15,282 nt of DNA from UBA822 sp036336795. GTDB taxonomy: Bacteria; Gemmatimonadota; Gemmatimonadetes; Longimicrobiales; Gaopeijiaceae. The notes under the pieces are model-generated. The model saw nothing but the letters and a program-made list of their open reading frames with translations. It did not search any database and was not told the DNA's origin. Shown one piece after another: positions 7,357-15,139 of this stretch. The first letter of the stretch is position 1. Each line of letters starts with the position of its first letter. The position numbers and the translations under genes were made by a program. The DNA is taken from contig JAYZFL010000023.1 of the NCBI GenBank assembly GCA_036336795.1, positions 1 to 15,282 on the forward strand, given 5' to 3'.

Positions 7357-8357
7357 CCAGGGTGGGGATTCTCGGCGCCGGGAGTTGGGGAACTGCACTC
7401 GCCGCGCTCGTAGCCAAAAAGGGTCACGATGTTCACCTGTGGGCCATCGAACCTCAAGTTGTCAGGGAGGTTCAGGGCCTCCAGGAAAATTGCACCTATC
7501 TCCCGGGGATACGGCTTCCTCAAAATCTTCAGGCTACGAATGATTTGGAGGAAGCTTTGGAAGATGCTGATTTTGTTGTTTCGGTCAGTCCGTCTCAGTT
7601 CGTTGCGAATGTGATGTATGAAGCTGCACCACATATCAAGACCAGCGCCGTCATCGTCAGTGCCTCGAAGGGGGTTGAGATCGCAACCCTTCGCCGGATG
7701 GATGAAGTGATAGGAGACATTCTGACTCCCGAGCACGTGGAGGGTTTATGCGTCCTCTCCGGGCCTAGCTTCGCGAAGGAAGTTGCGGAAGAGATGCCAA
7801 CTGCAGTAGTGGTGGCCAGTGCTTCCGCTGCCTGCGCGGCCCAAGTCCAAGACCTTTTTCAAACGAACTATTTCCGTGTCTATACCGGAAGTGATGTGGT
7901 GGGTGTTGAGTTGGGAGGAGCTCTGAAGAATGTTATCGCTGTAGCAGCAGGGGTGGTGGTTGGTTTGGGATGTGGACAGAACACCTTAGCGGCACTGATC
8001 ACCCGCGGTCTTGCGGAGATGCGTCGTTTGGGTGTTGCCATGGGCGCTAACGCGTCGACATTCTCCGGATTAGCAGGAATGGGTGATCTCGTACTTACGT
8101 GTACCGGCTCCTTGAGTAGAAATCGTGGTGTCGGATATCGGCTCGGCCAAGGCGAAACCCTGGAGGAGATTCTTGCGGACATGTCCTCCGTTGCCGAAGG
8201 GGTCAAGACGGCCCAATCTGTCCATGACCTAGCTGAGCGTTACGGGGTAGAGATGCCCATCTCCGAAGAGGTCTACGAGATTCTCGTGCGGGGTGCCGAT
8301 CCGGAACAGGCACTTCAAGATCTTATGAAGAGGGACCCTAAGCCCGAAGAATGGTAG
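7353..8357 (+). CDS. gpsA: NAD(P)-dependent glycerol-3-phosphate dehydrogenase
   Basis: 334 residues, the normal size. It reduces dihydroxyacetone phosphate to sn-glycerol-3-phosphate in the cytoplasm. The N-terminal Rossmann motif is G8-A-G10-S-W-G13. SGPSFAKEV and ALKNVIAVAAG follow, with the likely catalytic Lys at 192, then NTLAALITRGLAEM and GLAGMGDLVLTCTG, all typical of the family. The start is TTG 7353, overlapping the plsY stop (TTGA); GGAGG at 7341-7345 gives a 7-nt spacing. The coupling to plsY, the enzyme using its product, makes this a functional pair. Confidence 0.96.
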   Translation: MTRVGILGAGSWGTALAALVAKKGHDVHLWAIEPQVVREVQGLQENCTYLPGIRLPQNLQATNDLEEALEDADFVVSVSPSQFVANVMYEAAPHIKTSAVIVSASKGVEIATLRRMDEVIGDILTPEHVEGLCVLSGPSFAKEVAEEMPTAVVVASASAACAAQVQDLFQTNYFRVYTGSDVVGVELGGALKNVIAVAAGVVVGLGCGQNTLAALITRGLAEMRRLGVAMGANASTFSGLAGMGDLVLTCTGSLSRNRGVGYRLGQGETLEEILADMSSVAEGVKTAQSVHDLAERYGVEMPISEEVYEILVRGADPEQALQDLMKRDPKPEEW

Positions 8358-8392
8358 TGAGGGACAGCACCCAATAACAAGCAGGAGTGATG

Positions 8393-8764
8393 ATGGAAGA
8401 GCCCATCGTAAAAAAGGCCTATTATTCCATCGGTGAGGTGTGTGAGTTGACAGAGCTGAGACCCCACGTGCTGCGATATTGGGAGACTCAGTTCAAATCG
8501 CTTCGCCCCACAAAGAACCGTGCCGGAAACAGAGTCTTTCGGCCAAAGGACATCGAGTTGGTACTTCTGGTCAAGCACCTTTTATACGAGAAGAAGTTCA
8601 CTATCAATGGAGCGCGCCAAAAACTGTTGGAGATGAAGAAACAAGGTGCCGTTGCTGAAGGTGGAAAAGAGTGGCTTGATCAAGAATTCCTCACGGGCAC
8701 AAAGCGAGATCTTTCTCGCCTCAAAGAGATTTTGACTGCCCCCCCCAGTCGACTCGAAAACTGA
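8393..8764 (+). CDS. Short MerR-family transcriptional regulator
   Basis: 123 residues. Residues 11-80 are a MerR-type winged helix-turn-helix: YSIGEVCELTELRPHVLRYW, then NRVFRPKDIELVLLVKHLL. The remainder is a short helical, probably dimerising, segment (DLSRLKEIL) with no cysteine-rich or ligand-binding effector domain. It probably binds DNA as a dimer; its target and signal are unknown. The operon's own promoter and the chromosome-wide small-MerR regulons of related phyla are the obvious guesses. Start: ATG 8393 has GGAG at a 5-nt spacing. GTG 8387 and ATG 8390 are in frame, but they overlap or crowd that site. Its stop overlaps the surE start (TGATG). Eight consecutive C at 8739-8746 encode the end of the TAPP segment. 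Confidence 0.9.
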   Translation: MEEPIVKKAYYSIGEVCELTELRPHVLRYWETQFKSLRPTKNRAGNRVFRPKDIELVLLVKHLLYEKKFTINGARQKLLEMKKQGAVAEGGKEWLDQEFLTGTKRDLSRLKEILTAPPSRLEN

Positions 8765-9522
8765 TGCGGATTCTATGCACCAACGATGATGGTTATCTCG
8801 CACTTGGTCTCCGCGTGCTTTCAACTGTGGCGGGTGCGTTGGGTACAGTTACGGTTGTCGCGCCCGACCGAGAGCGGAGCGCCACCAGCAATTCTCTAAC
8901 GATCCATCGACCGTTGCGTTCATGGTGCTCGACAGAGGGTGCGATGGTCGTGGATGGAACCCCGACCGACTGTGTGATTCTCGCAGTGAACGAGGTTATG
9001 AAATGTGCGCCCGATCTTTGTCTGTCAGGGATCAATCAAGGATCTAATATGGGCGAAGATGTTCTCTACTCAGGAACAGTGGCAGGGGCCATGGAGGCTG
9101 CTGTTATGGGCATCCCAGCGATCGCGATCTCATATGCCGGCAACGATTACGAAGAAATCGATCGTTGGAAGAACTCTCTCACAGAGTTACTGGGGAGTAT
9201 TCTTGATCAGGAGTCTTTTCCCAGGGCGACTTTGTTCAACATCAACCTTCCCCCGATTGACCCTAAGAAAGTTAAGGGTGTCCGAGTAACCTCATTGGGA
9301 CAAAGACGCTACAGTGATACCATCACCAAAGCCCTCGATCCTTCGGGAAGAGAATATTTTTGGATTGGTGGTGGAAAGGTGAGTTGGTCCGGTGCCGCGG
9401 ACTCTGACTTTGAAGCGATCCAGGATGGGTATGTTTCGGTGACGCCGGTACACTTCGATTTGACGAACTACAGGCTCCTAGAGGAGATCCGTGGATGGCG
9501 GATGACCCTCAAGACGATCTAA
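8764..9522 (+). CDS. surE: 5'/3'-nucleotidase SurE
   Basis: 252 residues, as usual for SurE, a metal-dependent nucleoside-monophosphate phosphatase. All metal and active-site signatures are present: NDDG with D8-D9, S39 in DRERSATS, and SGINQGSN with N91 and N95, followed by YSGTVAGAMEA. The start ATG 8764 shares a base with the merR stop. The stop lies 28 bp inside pcm. The pairing surE-pcm is a classic conserved link, found also next to rpoS in enterobacteria, and points to stationary-phase or repair functions. Confidence 0.97.
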   Translation: MRILCTNDDGYLALGLRVLSTVAGALGTVTVVAPDRERSATSNSLTIHRPLRSWCSTEGAMVVDGTPTDCVILAVNEVMKCAPDLCLSGINQGSNMGEDVLYSGTVAGAMEAAVMGIPAIAISYAGNDYEEIDRWKNSLTELLGSILDQESFPRATLFNINLPPIDPKKVKGVRVTSLGQRRYSDTITKALDPSGREYFWIGGGKVSWSGAADSDFEAIQDGYVSVTPVHFDLTNYRLLEEIRGWRMTLKTI

Positions 9523-10181
9523 ATTTTGTCGGATACCGAAGACAACTCATCGAGGAGATCCGTGGGCGTGGAATAGAGGATCTCGAAGTTCTCCATCTGT
9601 TCGATCGTGTTTCCCGCCACGTGTTCCTACCCCAGGCGATGTGGCCCAGGGCGTATGAGGATACACCGATACCGATCGGTTTCGGACAGACAGCTTCACA
9701 GCCATCCCTGCAGGCACTCTATCTCTCGATCCTCAAGCCTAGGGAGGATGATGTTGTGCTTGAGATCGGGACAGGAAGCGGTTACCTAACAGCTCTGCTA
9801 GCGATCACTTGCGATCGTGTGTATTCGGTAGAACGAATTAGGGAACTGTCGGCACGGGCCCGTCATGCCTTGGACGGCCTTCGACTGAAGAATGTGGCTC
9901 TCATGGTAGGAGATGGCACTATCGGATGGAAAAGGTATGCTCCGTTTGACGTCATCGTTGTTTCAGCTGCTTCACCTTCGATCCCACCCGCATTAGTAGA
10001 TCAGCTTTCCGAAGATGGCCGGATGTTGATTCCCGTGGGAACACGGGATAGTCAGAGATTGGTGCACGTGCGACGAGTGGGTGGTCAAGTTGAAGAGGAG
10101 ACCGTCGCGGGTGAGTGCAGGTTCGTTCCTCTCCTGGGACGCTTTGCTTGGGCGGTGGAGGATGCGGAGAAGGAGGCTTAA
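9495..10181 (+). CDS. pcm: Protein-L-isoaspartate O-methyltransferase
   Basis: 228 residues, cytoplasmic, SAM-dependent. It repairs isoaspartyl residues formed in ageing proteins. Motif I, VVLEIGTGSG (residues 87-96), binds SAM. GFGQTASQP (62-70) is the family's substrate-binding loop. MVGDGTIGW and FDVIVVSAA follow as expected. The N-terminus is slightly longer than the E. coli form. The start ATG 9495 has GAGGAG at an 8-nt spacing, inside the end of surE, so the two are translationally coupled. Confidence 0.96.
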   Translation: MADDPQDDLNFVGYRRQLIEEIRGRGIEDLEVLHLFDRVSRHVFLPQAMWPRAYEDTPIPIGFGQTASQPSLQALYLSILKPREDDVVLEIGTGSGYLTALLAITCDRVYSVERIRELSARARHALDGLRLKNVALMVGDGTIGWKRYAPFDVIVVSAASPSIPPALVDQLSEDGRMLIPVGTRDSQRLVHVRRVGGQVEEETVAGECRFVPLLGRFAWAVEDAEKEA

Positions 10182-10183
10182 CC

Positions 10184-10792
10184 GTGCCAGTTGCGGGCTC
10201 AAGGCTAATCCGCCGCCTCTACGATTGGGTTCTCAGTTGGGCGGACACTCCCTATGGACTTCACGCTTTGACGATACTTGCTATTGCGGAGTCCTCAGTA
10301 TTTCCGATCCCGGCCGATCCTCTTTTGGTTGCTCTATGCCTTGGGGCTCCACATAGAGCTTTGCGATTCGCCGGAATTGCCACTGTTGCTTCCGTTATAG
10401 GTGGAATCCTGGGATATTGGATCGGAGCCGCAGTGTGGCTAACTGTGTCCGATTTTTTCTTCTCTTATGTACCAGGTATCACTCCTGACGCGTTTGTATC
10501 GACCCAAGGCTTTTATAGGCAATGGGACTTCTGGGCGATCTTCATCGCCGGATTGACCCCGGTCCCCTACAAGGTGTTTACAATCTCTGCTGGTGTTTTC
10601 TCGATAAATTTTCCGACCTTTGTTCTGGCCAGCGTGCTGAGTAGGGGTGCAAGGTTTTTCCTTGTAGCAGGCCTGATCTATAAGTTCGGCGAATCCATAC
10701 GGTTGTTTATAGACCGTCACTTCGATTGGCTTACATGGCTATTTGGAATTCTGGTCGTCCTGGGATTCTTAGTCATTGAGTTCATTGTCTGA
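10184..10792 (+). CDS. YqaA/DedA-type (VTT domain) membrane protein
   Basis: 202-residue inner-membrane protein. Hydrophobic segments lie at about 23-55, 63-90, 118-140, 145-165 and 180-202. ESSVFPIPADPLLVAL and GLTPVPYKVFTISAGVF are the hallmark re-entrant segments of the YqaA branch of DedA proteins. The family is implicated in membrane homeostasis, with some members moving undecaprenyl phosphate or other lipids; the activity of this member is not known. The start is GTG 10184, because AGGAGG at 10171-10176 gives a 7-nt spacing and the start follows the pcm stop by 2 bp. The same frame extends upstream to an ATG at 10115, inside pcm, but that N-terminus (Gly/Cys-rich) is not family-like. 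It is the last gene of the operon. Confidence 0.9.
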   Translation: MPVAGSRLIRRLYDWVLSWADTPYGLHALTILAIAESSVFPIPADPLLVALCLGAPHRALRFAGIATVASVIGGILGYWIGAAVWLTVSDFFFSYVPGITPDAFVSTQGFYRQWDFWAIFIAGLTPVPYKVFTISAGVFSINFPTFVLASVLSRGARFFLVAGLIYKFGESIRLFIDRHFDWLTWLFGILVVLGFLVIEFIV

Positions 10793-11119
10793 AAATACAG
10801 GTATCTTCCTCTTAAACACCTTCTATCAGGTCAGGTCAGGCTCGAATCACTTTCAGGGGGTAACTTGAGTGACTCCTTGGGGTCATCTTCATTTTGCCAG
10901 AAATGTTGTTTTAATTGACACTTCAGGGTGGCTGATCCCTGTTGACAGCTCGCGGATAACTAGTCAGCTTGAGCGAGGGATTTCACACCAAAGGAGGTCT
11001 CCGATACCACAAGAGACACGCTTATTAATTTAACGTTTGCGGCGACTTCCGGATCAAAGTTCGATGAAGGGATGAGCCAGCTACTCTGTTCTGTGACGAT
11101 GTCCTTGAGGAGAACTGAA
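10793..11119 (+). promoter_or_regulatory. 327-bp non-coding region upstream of the lipoprotein gene
   Basis: No convincing gene lies here. It holds a triple GGTCA-like run (caggtcaggtcagg, about 10829-10842), a near-perfect palindrome TGACTCC-TT-GGGGTCA at 10870-10885 followed by a T-rich stretch (a weak end-of-operon terminator or an operator), and two TTGACA hexamers at 10915-10920 and 10942-10947, exactly 27 bp apart. It also holds AAAGGAGGT at 10990-10998 with no start codon after it. The AT-rich TTATTAATTTAAC (about 11021-11033) could be part of a promoter. The lipoprotein promoter must be within this region, but no -35/-10 pair is clean. Confidence 0.4.
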
Positions 11120-11884
11120 ATGAGGCTTCGCATTACCCAAGCTTGGATGATCCTCGGCCTTTTGGTCGTGGCCGCCTGTACCGACGTCTCTGGGCCTGCA
11201 TCACCCTCAGATAGGCTACTGAACCGTGACGTCGCGATGGTTGCTGCCGATGCCGCACTGGAAGATCTGTCGGATCTGGTTGAGTTGATGATGGCAGGTG
11301 CCCTTGCTGCATCGACCGAGACGACCGATAGGAGCTCCACCCGCACCCGTACCGTCAGTTATTACGATGCGGATGGGAATGAGCAGGATTCTCACGATCC
11401 CCTTACTACGGCTTCGATTCATGTGGTGATTGAAGGCAGTTTCGAAGCTTCCCGTGGGGCCGGTTGGACAGCGAGCGGAACCCGTGCCAGGGATCTGATG
11501 ATCACGGGGCTAGAGGGTGAGAATACTACCCGGACAACGAATGGCACCGGAGCAGGCACCCGGACTAAAAGCCGCCACACGGACGACGACGGAGTCCGAA
11601 CCTATGATATGACCGCTACGTCCGTGATCGACAATGTGGTGCATGAGGTTCGCGGACGCGGAGTAGCTCGGGACAGAGACGCGTATCCCCTATCGGGAAC
11701 GATTACACGTGATATTAACGTGAGCGTTACTGGCGGCGGGAGGGCAGATCGGACCAAGCATCGGGAAGTCGTGATCACTTTCAACGGCACAAACCTGGTT
11801 ACCATGACCGTAAATGGTGAGGCCTTTGAAGTCGACTTGTCTACTCGTAAGGGCCGTAATCCCGTGCGAAGAAAGGGTCAATAG
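11120..11884 (+). CDS. Lipoprotein of unknown function
   Basis: 254 residues. The N-terminus MRLRITQAWMILGLLVVAAC is a lipoprotein signal with the lipidated Cys at 20 (lipobox VAAC), so the mature protein is anchored to a membrane. The rest is rich in Thr, Arg, Asp and Gly and looks mostly beta-strand: alternating segments such as TRTVSYYDADGN, DMTATSVIDNVVHEVRG, TITRDINVSVTGGG, REVVITFNGTNLVTMTVNG. It has no Cys after 20 and no catalytic motif I can name. It ends in a basic tail (KGRNPVRRKGQ). I recognise no family; it may be a phylum-specific surface or binding protein. Start ATG 11120 is set by GAGGAG at a 7-nt spacing, although the frame is open upstream to an ATG at 11072. The strong terminator just after it makes it monocistronic. 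Confidence 0.75.
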   Translation: MRLRITQAWMILGLLVVAACTDVSGPASPSDRLLNRDVAMVAADAALEDLSDLVELMMAGALAASTETTDRSSTRTRTVSYYDADGNEQDSHDPLTTASIHVVIEGSFEASRGAGWTASGTRARDLMITGLEGENTTRTTNGTGAGTRTKSRHTDDDGVRTYDMTATSVIDNVVHEVRGRGVARDRDAYPLSGTITRDINVSVTGGGRADRTKHREVVITFNGTNLVTMTVNGEAFEVDLSTRKGRNPVRRKGQ

Positions 11885-11903
11885 TCAGTCTGGTCAAATA
11901 TTG

Positions 11904-11941
11904 AAAAAACGGGGGAGGGATGAAACCCTCCCCCGTTTTTT
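11904..11941 (+). terminator. Strong intrinsic terminator after the lipoprotein gene
   Basis: GGGGGAGGG at 11911-11919 pairs with CCCTCCCCC at 11926-11934 around a 6-nt loop. C11910-G11935 and the flanking A-run (11904-11909) with the T-run (11936-11941) extend the stem. The A-run and T-run make it symmetric, so it could also stop transcription from the other strand. Confidence 0.95.
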
Positions 11942-12121
11942 GTGATATCTGCCGCTCTGTCCGGCGTACCTAGAAGACCAACCTCGATTGTGCATGGTCA
12001 CAGGCGTCTTCACCTTTTCGAATGATGAGAAAACGTTCCTCTCTTTTGCAGGACGGGCGCCTACTGTACGATCAGCATGTCATCGGTAATGTACGCCTGT
12101 CGACTACTCAGGAGATCTATC

Positions 12122-14758
12122 ATGGTGTCGCTTACCCCACCTTCCCGGGCATCGGTCACTCGTATAATGCTTCCTCTAGTAAGCGGGTGTGCTCTTTTGT
12201 TGAGTTTTGTTACAACGTCCGGTTATCTGCCTGCGCCCCTAGCTGCGCAAGTGAGAGAACAGGTAGAGATCGAATTTCGCCGGGGCTCGGGCGGTAGTTC
12301 CGAGATCCCGAACTACCGACTCGCCGGACGCTTCGCGCCCTATAAGATCCAAGAACTCATTCACAGTACATCTGTTGAGCCCAATTGGATCGAAAATAGC
12401 GAACGTTTCTGGTATTCGTGGGAAGCTACTGACGGAGAAAACTTTTACTTGGTAGATCCCCAAGCCGGCACTAAAATCGAGATTTTTGACAACGACCGAA
12501 TCGCCGCGGAGCTAACCAGGATCACGCTTGATCCGTGGGATGGGAAGCATCTTCCGATCCGGAGTATCAGATTCATAGACGAGAACACTCTGCAATTCGA
12601 GGTCGAATCTTCTCAGGACGACGAAGAGGAAGAAAGAGAAGATCTCGAAGAACAAGACCAAGAAGAAGAAGAGGATGGTGAGGGAGACGGCGCTGAAAAG
12701 AAAGTCTTCCATTTTGAGTACGATGTCAGGACTCGTGATCTCCGCGAACTGGCTAACTACGAGTCACCGGACAACCACCCATCCTGGGCTAGTGTATCAC
12801 CTGACGGACAGACCGTCATTTTCGCGCGCGAGCACAATCTGTACATGATGAGTGGCGACGATTACGTCCGGATTCTGGATGCGCGTCGGGGAGAGTCCGG
12901 GGATGACGCGGATGATGCAGAAGAAGACGTCGAAGTCGAAGAAATCCAACTCACCACCGACGGAGAAGAGTACTATTCCTACGCAGCGAATGAACGCGGT
13001 CCTACCGACGTCGAACGGGAAGAGAACAAGGGCGAACGGAAAAGAGCGTCAGTCAGTTGGTCCAAAGACTCTCGCCGGTTCGCGATGATCCGTAACGATC
13101 GGCGAAAATCACAAGACCTGTGGGTCATCCACTCGACGGGCAACAAGCGGCCCGAACTGGAGACCTACAAATACGATCTGCCCGGTGACACGACAGTTGC
13201 CCAGCCCGAGATTCTGATCTACGACCTCCAGGGCCGAGATATTTTGACAGTCAATACTGAGGGGTGGAAGGACCAGCGACTCTCACTCTTAGATGATCGG
13301 CAGTTTGTATATCCGGATAGCGAAGAACCTCGCCGGAGCCTTTGGCTATCTGAGGGATCCGACGATCTGTACTTCTGGCGGAGAAGCCGGGATCAGCACA
13401 GGGTCGACGTGATGGTAGCGGATGCCGCCACTGGTAGTGTGCGGGTGCTCGTTGAAGAGCGCCTGAATACCTATGTGGAATCTCAACCCCTAGAGCTTCT
13501 AGATTCTGGTGACATGCTTTGGTGGTCTGAGCGTGATGGCTGGGCCCATCTCTATCGATTCGGGTCCGATGGCGCGTTGAAGAATCGGCTCACTGAAGGG
13601 CCGTTTTCTGTGCGTAGCATTGTGGGTGTGGATGAAGCCAGGGGCATCGTGTATTTCATGGCAAACGCTCGGGAAACCGGGGAAGATCCATACTACCAGC
13701 ACCTCTACCGGGTGAATCTAGACGGCACGGGCATCCAGCTCCTGGATCCAGGAGATCTTGATCATCGCACCAGTATGGGTGAGTCTAATCGGTTTTTTGT
13801 CGATAACGTCGCTCGAGTGAATTCGACGCCCACGTCAGCACTTTTCGACACCTCGGGCCGAAAGATCATGGACCTGGAAGTCGCTGACTTCTCTGCTCTG
13901 ATGGATGCAGGCTACGAATTTCCGGAACCCTATACCGTGAAAGCTGACGACGGGATCACGGATCTCTATGGCAACATGTATCGGCCGTTTAACTTCGACC
14001 CGGGGAAGAGCTACCCGATCATCGCCTACGTCTACCCGGGTCCTCAGACCGAATCCGTCTCGAAATTCTTTTCAACTAATGCAACAGAGACAGCGCTTGC
14101 CCAATTCGGATTCATCGTGATCACGATCGGAAACCGTGGTGGCCATCCGGCTCGCTCGAAGTGGTACCACAACTATGGTTACGGGAATCTACGCGATTAC
14201 GGGCTAGCGGATAAGAAGGCTGCTATCGAACAACTCGCAGATCGCTATGACTACATCGATATCGATCGCGTAGGCATCTACGGGCACTCGGGTGGTGGCT
14301 TTATGTCTACAGCTGCGATGCTCGTATATCCTGATTTCTTCAAGGTGGCGGTGTCGTCGTCTGGGAATCACGACAATGACGTTTATAACGCTAATTGGTC
14401 AGAAAAGCATGACGGCATTAAAGAGATAATAGACGATGAGGGTGAAGTTGCTTTTGAGTATGACATCGACAGGAACTCGGATCTGGCGGCCAATCTCAAG
14501 GGTCACCTGCTCCTGACCACGGGGGACGAAGACAACAACGTTCATCCGGCGGGTACCCTGCGGATGGCCGATGCGCTTATCCAAGCGAATAAGCGGTTCG
14601 ATTTCTTCCTGTTTCCAGGTCAGCGGCACAGCTACGGGAGTATGAGTGACTACTGGTTCTGGCTAAGGGCAGAATATTTTGTGGATCATCTTCTAGGGAA
14701 CGGCCGATGGGATGCCGATATCACTGAATTGCAGGTGGAAATCCCCAAGTCACGCTGA
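12122..14758 (+). CDS. Secreted S9 family prolyl oligopeptidase / dipeptidyl-peptidase IV-like enzyme
   Basis: 878 residues with a long signal peptide (about 1-43, ending LPAPLAAQ). An N-terminal beta-propeller region of about 550 residues shows WD-like repeats (HPSWASVSPDGQTVIFA, VSWSKDSRRFAMIRN, DGWAHLYRF, YFMANA). It is followed by an alpha/beta-hydrolase domain with the triad S723 in GHSGGG, D804 in DEDNNVH and H836 in GQRHSYG. Order and spacing match the DPP IV/S9B group. The family cleaves short peptides, often after Pro or Ala; specificity cannot be read here. The propeller carries two acid-rich insertions, at about residues 165-193 and 257-272. Start ATG 12122 has AGGAG at a 7-nt spacing and opens a signal peptide; an ATG at 12077 is in frame but lacks these. 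The enzyme is probably periplasmic or outer-membrane associated. Confidence 0.94.
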   Translation: MVSLTPPSRASVTRIMLPLVSGCALLLSFVTTSGYLPAPLAAQVREQVEIEFRRGSGGSSEIPNYRLAGRFAPYKIQELIHSTSVEPNWIENSERFWYSWEATDGENFYLVDPQAGTKIEIFDNDRIAAELTRITLDPWDGKHLPIRSIRFIDENTLQFEVESSQDDEEEEREDLEEQDQEEEEDGEGDGAEKKVFHFEYDVRTRDLRELANYESPDNHPSWASVSPDGQTVIFAREHNLYMMSGDDYVRILDARRGESGDDADDAEEDVEVEEIQLTTDGEEYYSYAANERGPTDVEREENKGERKRASVSWSKDSRRFAMIRNDRRKSQDLWVIHSTGNKRPELETYKYDLPGDTTVAQPEILIYDLQGRDILTVNTEGWKDQRLSLLDDRQFVYPDSEEPRRSLWLSEGSDDLYFWRRSRDQHRVDVMVADAATGSVRVLVEERLNTYVESQPLELLDSGDMLWWSERDGWAHLYRFGSDGALKNRLTEGPFSVRSIVGVDEARGIVYFMANARETGEDPYYQHLYRVNLDGTGIQLLDPGDLDHRTSMGESNRFFVDNVARVNSTPTSALFDTSGRKIMDLEVADFSALMDAGYEFPEPYTVKADDGITDLYGNMYRPFNFDPGKSYPIIAYVYPGPQTESVSKFFSTNATETALAQFGFIVITIGNRGGHPARSKWYHNYGYGNLRDYGLADKKAAIEQLADRYDYIDIDRVGIYGHSGGGFMSTAAMLVYPDFFKVAVSSSGNHDNDVYNANWSEKHDGIKEIIDDEGEVAFEYDIDRNSDLAANLKGHLLLTTGDEDNNVHPAGTLRMADALIQANKRFDFFLFPGQRHSYGSMSDYWFWLRAEYFVDHLLGNGRWDADITELQVEIPKSR

Positions 14759-14823
14759 CGGTAGACCCATAGAGGACATCGCGATCATCGGAAAAAGGGA
14801 CTGGGAGTAGGAGACCAAACACC

Positions 14824-14829
14824 TATAAT
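14824..14829 (+). promoter_or_regulatory. Possible -10 element (TATAAT) upstream of the tRNA
   Basis: A perfect TATAAT lies 44 bp before the tRNA-Arg gene. No good -35 hexamer sits 16-18 bp upstream (the bases there read ctggga), so this is a weak candidate. It may instead give a short leader to the tRNA transcript. Confidence 0.3.
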
Positions 14830-14873
14830 TGCGCTCAACAAAATCTACGTAACCCATTCTATTACAGTAACTT

Positions 14874-14947
<74 letters not shown>

Positions 14948-14959
14948 TGCAGGTAAGTG

Positions 14960-14998
14960 AAAGCCTAACAAGTACTTATATGCTTGCTAGGCTTTTTC
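14960..14998 (+). terminator. Intrinsic terminator after tRNA-Arg
   Basis: AAAGCCTA (14960-14967) pairs with TAGGCTTT (14988-14995). After one mismatch, inner CAAG pairs with CTTG, and a T-rich run follows. Position and form fit a tRNA terminator. Confidence 0.85.
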
Positions 14999-15019
14999 TT
15001 ACTCTGACTGTAAAGACTT

Positions 15020-15050
15020 AAGCCCTCATTGAAGCCCTCATTAGTGAGGG
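15020..15050. repeat. Tandem 11-bp repeat with hairpin
   Basis: AAGCCCTCATT occurs at 15020-15030 and again at 15032-15042. The second copy continues into CCCTCA-TTAG-TGAGGG (15035-15050), a perfect 6-bp stem with a 4-nt loop; the first copy could pair with the same TGAGGG. No T-run follows on either strand. It lies between the tRNA terminator and the end of the minus-strand partial gene, so it could be a 3'-end structure of that gene's transcript. Confidence 0.5.
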
Positions 15051-15139
15051 AGATTCAGATCAACCGCCGATCTACCTGTTAGCCCCCCCCTGCTCGCGCC
15101 GGAGGGCGGTACTAGTGCAGGACCGCTCAGACCACCTCG

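Noticed and set aside
7224..7736. 170-codon open frame on the minus strand
   Set aside because: It covers the plsY-gpsA junction, where both plus-strand genes are certain; the peptide shows no family features.
10115..10183. Upstream start of the DedA-type protein inside pcm
   Set aside because: The AGGAGG at 10171-10176 points to GTG 10184, and the added residues are out-of-frame pcm sequence, Gly/Cys-rich and unlike the family.
11942..12121. Small gene between the terminator and the S9 peptidase
   Set aside because: A 91-codon frame starting at 12022 runs into the peptidase gene in another frame, and its peptide looks random; the interval more likely holds the peptidase promoter and leader.
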